Shown one piece after another: positions 26,701 to 34,688 of a stretch of DNA of 57,802 bases; the first letter of the stretch is position 1; each line of letters starts with the position of its first letter. Position numbers and translations under genes: made by a program. This stretch comes from Bacillota bacterium. Its GTDB lineage: Bacteria > Bacillota > Clostridia > Lachnospirales > Lachnospiraceae. The stretch lies in the NCBI GenBank assembly GCA_023414355.1, contig JAEZOB010000051.1:1-57802 (forward strand). Direction: 5' to 3'. Under the pieces are notes generated by a model, which saw nothing but the letters and a program-made list of their open reading frames with translations, did no database searches and was not told the DNA's origin.

Positions 26701-26762
26701 CAGATCCCGCTACGATAGAAGCAAATAAGAATTTATTTGATAAGGTAATTAATCTGCAGTAA
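23751..26762 (+). CDS. Secreted M16C zinc metallopeptidase (PreP/falcilysin-like), copy 1
   Basis: 1003 residues with a signal peptide (hydrophobic core 5-20, likely cleavage after the Ala-Gln-Ala near 27). Inverted zinc motif HxxEH at H97-I-I-E100-H101; the third ligand is expected at E197 in VYNEMQG, exactly 96 residues after H101 as in presequence protease. The C-terminal half has the M16 Arg/Tyr motif RLKGGAYGVG (near 860). These clamshell proteases degrade unstructured peptides; here the enzyme should act outside the cell. No cell-wall anchor or membrane tail is present. It is followed 331 bases later by a paralogue of identical length. Confidence 0.92.
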   Translation: MKRKFLLVAVAFLLFTTLFGTSKTAQASNVSIPKVGETFSGFTVEKVKYDSATNSTNIMLEHEKTGARLLVINNNDTNRGFSIKFNTPPDNDEGTNHIIEHSVLAGSKKYHSKYLIPDISNTTYVSFVNAFTSKNMTAFPICSKSEEQMLKSADIYLDAVFNPLILTDRKIFEREAWRYELTDLNSALVRNGIVYNEMQGNFSNIEAVASFNALKAIFPDGNQGNVSGGDPKVIPELTYEKFIATYKKNYHPSNSLMVLYGDLDFKVFLKMIDKDYLSSYSKKNYNVSRSTQKPFKKLVEKTYSFPAAKGSNTKKQAVIDLVFATEDIKKMGGQNFIELDTAISLLNLENSSIKQAMTKSGIAESYSVYLSTNSFQPTIHFVATKADETRKKDFYHLVMKELKLIVKNGLDTELVKSSLRSLEFQKAIGSTDSNAYSALSQASMKDNLFEDALIDYNSYQELIVKNLDKKELEKELEKRIVNNTFAALTVTVPKAGLLEQQQKQQAKELAAKKASMSKKELTAIVKRTEEIKAWNDEKTSDEVLKSLRAVSLKDLKIDVKKREIEQTTVDKAALLTTTADVASIGVAQFNFNMSHLTAEELLYLKFYSQMVSGCMPTAKRTENQVRYETAQKTYALSNSVGVQYSDKKDSSAYPVYSMFYCAFDSDLKDTLELTSDILLRSNLEDISTYGKRTVSQIKMQYQQMFADPMNLVLMRSMAHTSLAYQYANYLEGIDYYNFVVTLEEKLANDPASVAKKLAEVRTKAFNRSNLTVLFAGNVGPKQIFTETITDFTKQLSDQTYEKAKVNLPVPDHREALATNTTVQYIGANAALTANGVPQSGKINVMNNILDSLMLTPEIRLKGGAYGVGARVSYDNYYVLTYRDSNFANSLKVIGTTDEFLKAVTPYMTEDTLESYKLSAFAAASPVTNELIDAIQTLGYQTNGYTAQDTIDTLTQIKDTSIADFEIYAGYMEKLNKEMNYVVVADPATIEANKNLFDKVINLQ

Positions 26763-26813
26763 TTTAAGAAGCTATTGCCTTGAAGTTTATACAAAAAATA
26801 TAGTGTCATAGAA

Positions 26814-26893
26814 AGAATGTGGGCTGTGTACTGACCCCCAAAAGTTAGACCTAAAAATCTAACGATTGGAGGTCAGTACACAGCCCACATTCT
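26814..26893. mobile_element. Palindrome of fused IS3-family-like ends (MITE-like)
   Basis: A 23-bp perfect stem (26814-26836 with 26871-26893) contains TGTACTGACC / GGTCAGTACA. Inside, CCCAAAAGTTAGA faces TCTAACGATTGGA. The two ends read like left and right IS3/IS150-group termini joined by only 8 bases, and no transposase remains. Pairing extends beyond the ends (AGAATGTGGGCTG/CAGCCCACATTCT), and CTCTTTTAT follows, so it also serves as a terminator for the first peptidase gene. The remainder of 26763-27189 shows no gene. Confidence 0.6.
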
Positions 26894-27189
26894 CTTTTAT
26901 GTGATAATATTATTACGAGGGCTGTATTCTTATGAGTCGGAGGCTAACAGTGTATTTCCATGTTTCTAAAAAGTAGATTAAAAAGCAAGCAAATGGATTG
27001 TATTTTTTTACCTATTTTGTTAATATGTTCACGAATACCCAATTTATTCCTGATATCAGAGAAGGGCAGGTACTCTAATCAATCAGCTGATCTATGGATA
27101 CGAATAGGATCGGAAGGGAGTCTACCTCTTCGGTCAACATAATATCAGGTAGTAATGGGATCAAAAAAAAAATAGAAAGCAGGGGAAAA

Positions 27190-30100
27190 ATGAGAAAAAG
27201 ATTTTTATTTGCAACCATGGTTTTGTTGTTTTCCATAGCCTTAGTTAATATGCCGAAAACAGCATCTGCTTCTACAGCAGCGGTACCTTCCGTAGGCGAT
27301 CAATTCTCCGGATTTACTGTTGAAAAGCTAAAATATGACTCAGATACCAATTCGATGAACATACTGATGGAGCATGATAAAACCGGTGCAAGATTACTGG
27401 TAATCAGCAACAATGATACCAACAGAGGATTTTCCATTAAATTCGATACTCCGGCAGAGAATGATAAGGGGATCAATCATATTATCGAACATTCCGTTCT
27501 GGGTGGAAGTAAGAAATATCCCAGTAATAATGTTATTTTCGATGTCGGTAATACTACATACACCTCCTTTGTCAATGCGTTCACTTATCAGAATATGACA
27601 ATGTATCCGATCTGTTCCAAGAGTGAAGAGCAGCTGTTAAAGTCAGCAGACATCTATCTCGATACGGTATTCAATCCTTTATTGCGAACAGATCGAAGGA
27701 TTTTCGAAAGAGAAGGCTGGCGTTATGAACTGAAAAGTGAAGCTTCAGATTTAACACGCAACGGTATTGTCTATAACGAGATGCAGGGAAGCTTGGGCAG
27801 TATTGAGCAGGCGGCCTCAGCGAATGCTTCCAAGGCGATCTTCCCGGACAGTAACCAGGGCAATATCTCCGGCGGTAATCCGGAGGATATTAAGGAGCTG
27901 ACCTATAAGGAATTTGTAGCTACCTATAAGAAGAATTATCATCCATCCAATAGTTTGATGATCCTTTATGGTGATGTAGACTACAAAGCCTTCTGTAAAA
28001 TGATAGATAAGGATTACCTATCATCATACAGTAAGAAAAAACAGGTGATCGACAGAGACACTCAGAAGCCATTTAAGAAGCTTGTTGAAAAGACATACGA
28101 ATTTCCTGTGACAAAGGGTAGCGATATTAATAACAAAGCAGTCATTGAGCTGGTATTTGCTACTGAGGACCTAGAGACTATGGGGGGTCAGAATTATATT
28201 GAGCTGGTGACAGCAGTATCCCTGCTTAATCTTGAAAGTTCTTCTATAAAGCAGGCAATGCTGGCCAGTAAAATTGCCAGTTCCTATAGTATATCTCTGG
28301 ACAGCACAAGCTTTCAACCTGTGATCCATTTTACAGCAACGAATGCGGACCCCACTAAGAAAAAAGATTTTTATCGGCTGGTTATGAAGGAGCTGAAGCT
28401 GATTGTGAAGAATGGCCTGGATACGGAGCTTGTAAGATCCTCTCTTCGTTCATTGGAATTTCAGAAGGCTATCGGCAATACAGACAGCAGTGCAGTCAAT
28501 ATGATGTCCACAGTCAGTCTATATGATAATCTATTTGGCAATGTCCTGTTTGACTATAATGGTTATTATAAGGACATGGTTCTGAACCTTGATAAGAAGG
28601 TGATCGAGAAGGAAATCGAGAAACGGATTGTAAAGAATGCTTTTGCTGCTCTTACTGTGACAGTTCCTAAGGCAGGTCTGCTGGAACAGAATCAGAAGAA
28701 GGCCGATCAGGTGCTTGCAGCGAAGAAAGCCTCCATGTCGAAGAAGGAATTAAAAGAACTGGTTAAGAAAACAGACGATTTTAATGCATGGAACAGCCAA
28801 AAGACTTCGGATGAGGTATTGAAGTCACTGAGAGCAGTTTCCCTAAAGGATCTCAAGATAGATGTCAAGAGCCGCACCTCTGATACGGCAACTGTGGACA
28901 AGGCGACTTTAATTACAACAACTGCTGATGTATCCTCAATCGGAGCAGCACGTTATTATTTTGATTTAAGCCATCTTACAGGGGAAGAGCTGCTGTACTT
29001 AAAATTCTATAGTGAAATGATCGGCAATGGTATGGCGACCTTGAACAGAACGGAAAACCAGGTGCTAAATGAAAGCATGCAGAAGGCATATTCCCTCGGT
29101 GGTGCTGTTAGCTTCAATTTAAAGGATAAGAAGGATGAGAATGCTTACCCGGTTTACTTATTGAGATATTATACCTTTGAAGAGGATGATAAAGCTGCTT
29201 TTGACCTTGTTTCCGATATACTGCTTCAATCAGATCTGAAGAATATAGAGAATTACGGTACAAGAACAATAGCGAATATCAAGGCACAGTATCAGTACCA
29301 GTTTGCAGAGCCTTTGAATCTCGCGATATTCCGCTCCCTTGCATATACAAGTAAAGCTTACAGGTATTATAACTACCTCTATGGGTTGGATTATTACAAT
29401 TTTGTACTCTCCGTTGAAAAACAGCTAGCCCAGGACCCTGAGGCGGTTGCCAAGAAGATTGGTGAGATCCGCGCAAAAGCCTTTCAGAAGAATAACCTGA
29501 CGGTTCTTTTTGCCGGTAATAGCAATTCAGTACAGACCTTCAAGGATAATCTGACCTCATTTACAAAACAACTTCCGGATAAGACCTATGACAAGGTGAC
29601 AGTAGTTCTGCCTGTTCCTGCAAAGAGGGAAGCCTTGACTACAAACACTACAGTTCAGTATCTCTGTACAAATGCATCCATGGCAACCAACCAAGTTCCA
29701 CAGAGCGGCAAGATGACGGTCATTAATACGATTCTGAATAATCTGATGTTAACTCCGGAAATCAGATTAAAGGGAGGCGCCTACGGTGTAAATGCGGTTA
29801 CGGAGAATGATAATTATGTCGTACTTACCTATAGGGATAGCAATTTTGTAAATTCTCTGACTACCATCGGAGGAACGGACGAATTTCTCAAGGCCATCAA
29901 GCCCTATATGACAGAGGATACTCTTGAGAGCTATAAACTGTCAGCCTTTGCTGCTGCTAGTCCGGTAACCAATGAATTGGTTGATGCGATCGGTACCCTG
30001 TCTAATCAGATCAATGGTTTTACAAAGCAGGATGTGATAGATAATCTGACGCAGATCAAAGATACCACGCTGGCAGATATTGATACCTATGCCGGCTATA

Positions 30101-30201
30101 TGCAGAACCTGAATAACAATATGAATTACGTTGTGGTAGCTACTCCAAGCGATATTGAAGCAAATAAGGAATTGTTCGATAATGTGATCACACTAAAATA
30201 G
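27190..30201 (+). CDS. Secreted M16C zinc metallopeptidase (PreP/falcilysin-like), copy 2
   Basis: 1003 residues, colinear with the upstream copy along its whole length. The signal peptide ends near TASAS (25-29). Zinc ligands are again H97, E100 and H101, with E197 in VYNEMQG; the C-terminal motif RLKGGAYGVNAV is kept. Both halves of the catalytic machinery look intact, so this is not a pseudogene. Divergence between copies is spread evenly and lies mostly at surface or linker positions, which suggests an old duplication with both genes under selection. The ATG at 27190 follows AGCAGGGG; the open frame before it would disrupt the signal peptide. Confidence 0.92.
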   Translation: MRKRFLFATMVLLFSIALVNMPKTASASTAAVPSVGDQFSGFTVEKLKYDSDTNSMNILMEHDKTGARLLVISNNDTNRGFSIKFDTPAENDKGINHIIEHSVLGGSKKYPSNNVIFDVGNTTYTSFVNAFTYQNMTMYPICSKSEEQLLKSADIYLDTVFNPLLRTDRRIFEREGWRYELKSEASDLTRNGIVYNEMQGSLGSIEQAASANASKAIFPDSNQGNISGGNPEDIKELTYKEFVATYKKNYHPSNSLMILYGDVDYKAFCKMIDKDYLSSYSKKKQVIDRDTQKPFKKLVEKTYEFPVTKGSDINNKAVIELVFATEDLETMGGQNYIELVTAVSLLNLESSSIKQAMLASKIASSYSISLDSTSFQPVIHFTATNADPTKKKDFYRLVMKELKLIVKNGLDTELVRSSLRSLEFQKAIGNTDSSAVNMMSTVSLYDNLFGNVLFDYNGYYKDMVLNLDKKVIEKEIEKRIVKNAFAALTVTVPKAGLLEQNQKKADQVLAAKKASMSKKELKELVKKTDDFNAWNSQKTSDEVLKSLRAVSLKDLKIDVKSRTSDTATVDKATLITTTADVSSIGAARYYFDLSHLTGEELLYLKFYSEMIGNGMATLNRTENQVLNESMQKAYSLGGAVSFNLKDKKDENAYPVYLLRYYTFEEDDKAAFDLVSDILLQSDLKNIENYGTRTIANIKAQYQYQFAEPLNLAIFRSLAYTSKAYRYYNYLYGLDYYNFVLSVEKQLAQDPEAVAKKIGEIRAKAFQKNNLTVLFAGNSNSVQTFKDNLTSFTKQLPDKTYDKVTVVLPVPAKREALTTNTTVQYLCTNASMATNQVPQSGKMTVINTILNNLMLTPEIRLKGGAYGVNAVTENDNYVVLTYRDSNFVNSLTTIGGTDEFLKAIKPYMTEDTLESYKLSAFAAASPVTNELVDAIGTLSNQINGFTKQDVIDNLTQIKDTTLADIDTYAGYMQNLNNNMNYVVVATPSDIEANKELFDNVITLK

Positions 30202-30282
30202 TACAGGATAATGATAGGGGTAATTATGGGCACTTTGCGAAATTTACAGCGCATTAGCCCCTGTTCTATGATAATGTTGGTT

Positions 30283-30395
30283 AAAGTGTCAAAAGTACCG
30301 GAGGTGCTTTCTGTATCATATACCTTGCTATGCAAGCTCGCTTGTAATAGGAAGGTATATGATATGGAAAAGTGCGAAGTGGCTTTTGACACTTT
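30283..30395. repeat. Cruciform repeat family, copy A
   Basis: 113 bp. Outer 13-bp perfect stem AAAGTGTCAAAAG / CTTTTGACACTTT. Inside: a small arm GTACC-GGA-GGTGC (30295-30307), a long central arm TCATATACCTT / AAGGTATATGA (30316-30362) tipped by CAAGC/GCTTG, and a weak third arm around TGCGAAGTG. Its reverse complement aligns with copy B at 33903-34018 at base, arms and apex. The flanking gap 30202-30675 holds no gene. Confidence 0.8.
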
Positions 30396-30675
30396 TGTAT
30401 AATCTGTAATCAATCTATTTACCTTCAGTCTAATTTTAATAAGTCTATTCTGTAATCAGTCAATCATGTAACCGGGTCAGAGTTATAAATTATCTGGCTT
30501 CCAGTCCAATCAAGTTTTAAAACGAATCAAACACCTAAAATTGCACTAATTTAATAATATTTTCACTTTCTTAAAATAGGCTTGTGTGATAGAATATAGG
30601 AAGTTGTAAAGAAAGCCTGTACATTTGGACCCATTCATCTGACAGGTAAGAAAAGTGGAAGGGATAGGTGTTATT

Positions 30676-31335
30676 ATGGGTAATCTGTTTAGTATGGACA
30701 ACCCGATTTTTTCGTTTTTGGGTAAGGCCTGCGATGTTATTATATTGAGTTTGCTCTGGATCGTATTATGTATACCGATTGTGACGATCGGACCCAGTAA
30801 TACAGCGATGTATTATGCGACTGTAAAGGTAATTAGAAGAGAACGAGGGTATCTGTTCAGAGAGTTCTTTAAATCCTTTAAATTGAATTTTAAGAAAGCC
30901 TTTATTGTTGGACTGGCCCTAACTGTGTTATATATCTCTCTTGGATTTGATCTGCTGTGGGCTTGGGGCAATTTAAAGAACGGAGGAACCATGGGTTCCG
31001 CACTGTTCGGGATTTTTGGGGCGCTCTCTCTCCTTGTCGTAAGCTTTTCACTTTACGTATATCCGATCCTGTCTAGATTCGAAATGACAATTAAACAACT
31101 GGTGAAGGCAACTACTTTTATGGCAATGAGGCATTTCCCTTCTACGATTGCGATGATAATCATTACTGTAGCAGGCATGTTTGTTGTATACCTTGTTCCG
31201 ATAGTATTCTTCCTGGTACCCGGTTCAGTTGCTATCTTGAATTCATTTTTTATGGAAAAGATATTGAAGAAATACATTCCAAAAGAGGAGTCGGAAGAGG
31301 AAAATACAAGCAAAGACGAATGGTATCTCGAATAA
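30676..31335 (+). CDS. YesL-like DUF624 membrane protein
   Basis: 219 residues with about five transmembrane helices and the DUF624 opening FLGKACDVIILSLLWIVLCIPIVTIGPSNTAMYYA, followed by a charged loop RRERGYLFREFFKSFK and an acidic C-terminal tail. Family members are often linked to sugar ABC transporters, but none lies here. Function unknown. The ATG at 30676 follows GGATAGGTG; the longer frame has a poorer site. Confidence 0.82.
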   Translation: MGNLFSMDNPIFSFLGKACDVIILSLLWIVLCIPIVTIGPSNTAMYYATVKVIRRERGYLFREFFKSFKLNFKKAFIVGLALTVLYISLGFDLLWAWGNLKNGGTMGSALFGIFGALSLLVVSFSLYVYPILSRFEMTIKQLVKATTFMAMRHFPSTIAMIIITVAGMFVVYLVPIVFFLVPGSVAILNSFFMEKILKKYIPKEESEEENTSKDEWYLE

Positions 31336-31502
31336 ACCATAGATGATTTCACGGTATTATTCATTTCGTATAGCAAATTAAATATTCGAGGATACTTTCG
31401 GTCATTTTTCATAAAAAACAAAAAAGTTAAAAATAATGCTTTCCTTTTTTGTGAAAACATGATATATACTTATATTATAATATTTTAACTCATGGAGCAA
31501 AG

Positions 31503-31533
31503 GTGTTCTCAAATTTTTTGAGGACACTTTTTT
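31503..31533 (+). terminator. Terminator inside the glutamine synthetase leader (attenuator candidate)
   Basis: GTGTTCTCAA...TTGAGGACAC (one G-T pair) followed by six T, 113 bases before the glnN start and about 20 bases after a TATAAT-like -10 (31476-31481). A factor-independent terminator located between promoter and gene implies conditional readthrough. Confidence 0.75.
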
Positions 31534-31645
31534 CATAATATCAGGATCGGGGAATGAATGATAGAAAGTGATCCATGGGTATGAGTGTTCGGCGTATAAG
31601 GGAACAAGCGATCGCCGTTTATATAACCACGAAGGGAGATTTGGT

Positions 31646-33754
31646 ATGTCTGAAAAATTAACTGAGCTTTTTGGAACCGATGTATTTAACGATGCAACCA
31701 TGGTAGAGCGTCTACCGAAGAAGACTTATGCGGCTTTAAAAAAGACCATCGAGAATGGCGAGGATCTGGATCCGAATGTAGCTGAAGTAGTAGCGAATGC
31801 CATGAAGGATTGGGCTATAGAGAGAGGTGCAACTCACTATACTCATTGGTTCCAGCCTTTAACAGGAATTACAGCTGAAAAACATGATTCTTTTATCAGC
31901 CCTACACAGGACGGCAAGATTATCATGGAATTCTCTGGAAAAGAGTTAATTAAGGGCGAGCCCGATGCTTCCTCCTTCCCGTCAGGTGGTTTGAGAGCTA
32001 CCTTCGAAGCGAGAGGATATACAGCATGGGATTGTACTTCACCTGCTTTCTTACGAGAAGATGCAGCAGGAGTTACACTTTGTATCCCTACAGCCTTCTG
32101 TTCTTATACCGGAGAAGCGCTGGATATGAAGACACCTTTGCTTCGTTCGATGGAAGCACTTAGCACTCAGGCAGTCAGAATTCTGAAGTTATTCGGTCAT
32201 GACAATGTGAAGAGAGTAACAGCTTCCGTTGGTCCTGAGCAGGAATACTTTTTAGTAGATAAATCAAAATATTTAATGAGAGACGACCTGATCTTCTCCG
32301 GCAGAACCTTATTTGGTGCGATGCCTCCGAAGGGACAGGAGTTAGACGATCACTATTTCGGAAGCATCAAGGAAAGAGTTGCTTCCTTCATGAAGGAATT
32401 GAATATCGAGCTCTGGAAGATGGGTGTTACTGCGAAGACACAGCATAACGAGGTTGCTCCCGCTCAGCACGAGCTGGCTCCGATTTATGCTTCGGCGAAT
32501 ATTGCTACTGATCACAACCAGTTGGTTATGGAGTGCATGAAGAAGGTTGCTAATCGTCACAATCTTGCCTGCCTGCTTCATGAGAAGCCTTTTGCAGGTG
32601 TCAATGGTTCCGGTAAGCATGACAACTGGTCCATGGTAACCGATACAGGTAAGAACTTACTTGAGCCGGGCAAGACCCCTCATGAGAATGTACAGTTCCT
32701 GTTAATGCTGGCAGTAGTATTAAAGGCTGTTGACACTCATGCTGATTTGCTCCGTATATCAGCTTCCAATCCCGGCAATGACCACAGACTCGGTGCTAAT
32801 GAGGCACCTCCGGCAATCATTTCTGTATTCCTTGGCGAACAGCTGGAGGATGTTATCACACAGCTGGTTGAGACAGGTGAAGCTAAGAGCAGCAAAGACG
32901 GCGGAAAGATGAATGTGGGCGTACACACAATTCCTGAATTTAAGAAGGATGCGACTGACAGAAACCGTACCTCACCCTTCGCATTTACAGGTAATAAATT
33001 CGAGTTCCGTATGGTTGGTTCCTCCATGTCTATCGGAACATGCAATACCGTTCTCAATACAATCGTTGCTGATGTACTCAACGAGGTAGCCGATTCTCTG
33101 GAGAAGGCAGAAGATTTCAGCATAGCTGTTCATGATCTGATTAAGAAAATGTTTACCGAGCATAAGAGAATTATCTTCAACGGCAATGGTTATGCAGACG
33201 CCTGGGTTGAGGAGGCTGAAAGAAGAGGTCTTCCGAATATTAAATCCATGGTTGAAGCTATCCCTGCATTGACTACAGATAAGGCAGTTGCTGTCTTTAG
33301 TAAGCATCATGTATTCTCCTCTGTAGAGCTTCATTCCCGTGCGGAGATTATGTATGAGGCTTATGCTAAGGCAATTAATATTGAAGCAAAGACTATGATT
33401 TCCATGGCTAAGGCAAAATACATCCCTGCAGTAATCAGCTATACTAAGAGCCTGGCTGATTCCATCAATGCAATTAAGTCAGCTGTAGCAAGTGCTGATA
33501 TTAGTGTTCAGAGCGAATTGTTAACAGAGATTTCCAGCCTGCTTGCAAAAGCACAGACTGCTGTGAAGAAGCTCGAAAGCTTAACCTCTGAAGCAGCAGC
33601 AATAACAGAGGTATGCGATATGGCAAAGGCCTACCGCGAGAAGGTTTTCCCTGCTATGGCAGAGCTCCGAGCACCGATTGATGCTTTAGAAGTATTGGTA
33701 GCTAAGGATTTATGGCCGGTACCGACCTATGGTGATCTGTTATTTGAGGTATAA
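31646..33754 (+). CDS. glnN: Glutamine synthetase type III
   Basis: 702 residues, the large GSIII form. It makes glutamine from glutamate, ammonia and ATP. GSIII features: ERGATHYTHWFQPLTG near residue 60, PSGGLRATFEARGYTAWD, SVGPEQEYFLVDK, the KTQHNEVAPAQHELAP segment, GVNGSGKHDNWSM, and RIGNDHRLGANEAPPA-like ATP-site sequence. The long C-terminal helical extension is present. The ATG at 31646 follows GAAGGGAG. Single gene with its own attenuator-like leader. Conventional GSI (glnA) is not in the window. Confidence 0.95.
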   Translation: MSEKLTELFGTDVFNDATMVERLPKKTYAALKKTIENGEDLDPNVAEVVANAMKDWAIERGATHYTHWFQPLTGITAEKHDSFISPTQDGKIIMEFSGKELIKGEPDASSFPSGGLRATFEARGYTAWDCTSPAFLREDAAGVTLCIPTAFCSYTGEALDMKTPLLRSMEALSTQAVRILKLFGHDNVKRVTASVGPEQEYFLVDKSKYLMRDDLIFSGRTLFGAMPPKGQELDDHYFGSIKERVASFMKELNIELWKMGVTAKTQHNEVAPAQHELAPIYASANIATDHNQLVMECMKKVANRHNLACLLHEKPFAGVNGSGKHDNWSMVTDTGKNLLEPGKTPHENVQFLLMLAVVLKAVDTHADLLRISASNPGNDHRLGANEAPPAIISVFLGEQLEDVITQLVETGEAKSSKDGGKMNVGVHTIPEFKKDATDRNRTSPFAFTGNKFEFRMVGSSMSIGTCNTVLNTIVADVLNEVADSLEKAEDFSIAVHDLIKKMFTEHKRIIFNGNGYADAWVEEAERRGLPNIKSMVEAIPALTTDKAVAVFSKHHVFSSVELHSRAEIMYEAYAKAINIEAKTMISMAKAKYIPAVISYTKSLADSINAIKSAVASADISVQSELLTEISSLLAKAQTAVKKLESLTSEAAAITEVCDMAKAYREKVFPAMAELRAPIDALEVLVAKDLWPVPTYGDLLFEV

Positions 33755-33805
33755 GATAAAGCGCATCACACCTTTATCAGGAGAGTAGAATATATTTTCA
33801 TAAGT

Positions 33806-33853
33806 TAAGGCTGTCCTTTGTTCGAGCGTTGCCGGATGGAGGGTGGCCTTTAC
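33806..33853 (+). terminator. Probable terminator of glnN
   Basis: AAGGCTGTCC pairs imperfectly with GGGTGGCCTT around a long loop, then TTACTT. Weak compared with other terminators here. Confidence 0.4.
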
Positions 33854-33902
33854 TTATTGACAATGAATTGATTTATCAATACATTCTGGTTCATAATATA
33901 TA

Positions 33903-34018
33903 ATTAAAGTGTAAAAATGCTTCGCATATTTCTGAATACAACAGACTGCTAATGCAAGCGAGCTTGCCTAGCAGTCCATTGCATTCAGAAGCACCTACGG
34001 TGCTTTTTACACTTTAAT
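33903..34018. repeat. Cruciform repeat family, copy B
   Basis: 116 bp. Outer 15-bp perfect stem ATTAAAGTGTAAAAA / TTTTTACACTTTAAT. Arms: ATGC-TTC-GCAT (33917-33927), a long central arm made of TTCTGAAT/ATTCAGAA, GACTGCTA/TAGCAGTC and TGCAAGC/GCTTGC (33930-33990), and GCACC-TAC-GGTGC (33991-34003). Homologous to copy A in inverse orientation. It lies between glnN and fabT. Confidence 0.85.
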
Positions 34019-34078
34019 CTATGCACGACAATTCACTGTTTCTAAACAGTACGACAACGTTCTGTTTCTAAAATTAAC

Positions 34079-34119
34079 TTGACAAATGGAATAACATGCT
34101 ATATATTTTGAATATCAAA
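34079..34119 (+). promoter_or_regulatory. fabT promoter with FabT operator
   Basis: TTGACA (34079-34084), 17-bp spacer, TATATT (34102-34107), then the dyad TTTGA-ATA-TCAAA (34107-34119), matching the FabT box known from Streptococcus. The operator overlaps the end of the -10, so bound FabT should block the promoter of the whole operon. Confidence 0.85.
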
Positions 34120-34219
34120 CTATTTGTAATACAAAATATATTAAAGAATGACTTATGAAACATTGCAAGTGACAGATGCATCTGGATATGTTTATAAGCA
34201 GTTCCCGGGAGTGAAGCAT

Positions 34220-34663
34220 ATGAATGAGAAACTGATCGAGATCAATAGGATGCTGGTCGAGGTATATGACGACGTAAATCATATCGAGGAATATTCCATC
34301 AAAAAGGGTGCCTTCAGTGATTTGTCGATTACGGAGATACATACGATTGAAGCAGTCGGATTGTATCATCCGAGGACAATGTCCGAGATTGCCGCCGAGC
34401 TTGGGATTACCCTCGGAACCTTGACAATTGCAGTAGATAAATTGATTCGGAAAGGATATCTGGAGAGAAGCAGAAGTGATACAGATCGTCGTATTGTCTA
34501 TATTACGCTGACCAAAAGAGGAAAACTGGCATACAGAATCCATGAGAAGTTTCATATGGATATGGTAAGGACAATTATGATGGATTTTTCATCACAGGAA
34601 GAGGAAGTATTATTAACAGCACTCAGAAAATTAAATCAACATTTGAAGGATATATATTCATAA
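34220..34663 (+). CDS. fabT: MarR-family repressor of fatty-acid synthesis, FabT
   Basis: 147 residues, the usual FabT/MarR length. The winged helix is visible in TMSEIAAELGITLGTLTIAVDKLIRKGYLER followed by wing residues RSDTDRRIVYITLT. FabT represses fab/acc genes, with acyl-ACP as corepressor in streptococci. The ATG at 34220 (GGGAGTG upstream) is chosen over an in-frame ATG at 34148, which has no ribosome-binding site and lies close to the operator. First gene of the 10-kb fatty-acid operon. Confidence 0.9.
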   Translation: MNEKLIEINRMLVEVYDDVNHIEEYSIKKGAFSDLSITEIHTIEAVGLYHPRTMSEIAAELGITLGTLTIAVDKLIRKGYLERSRSDTDRRIVYITLTKRGKLAYRIHEKFHMDMVRTIMMDFSSQEEEVLLTALRKLNQHLKDIYS

Positions 34664-34688
34664 ACAGTTGTACAAGGAGGACTCCAGG

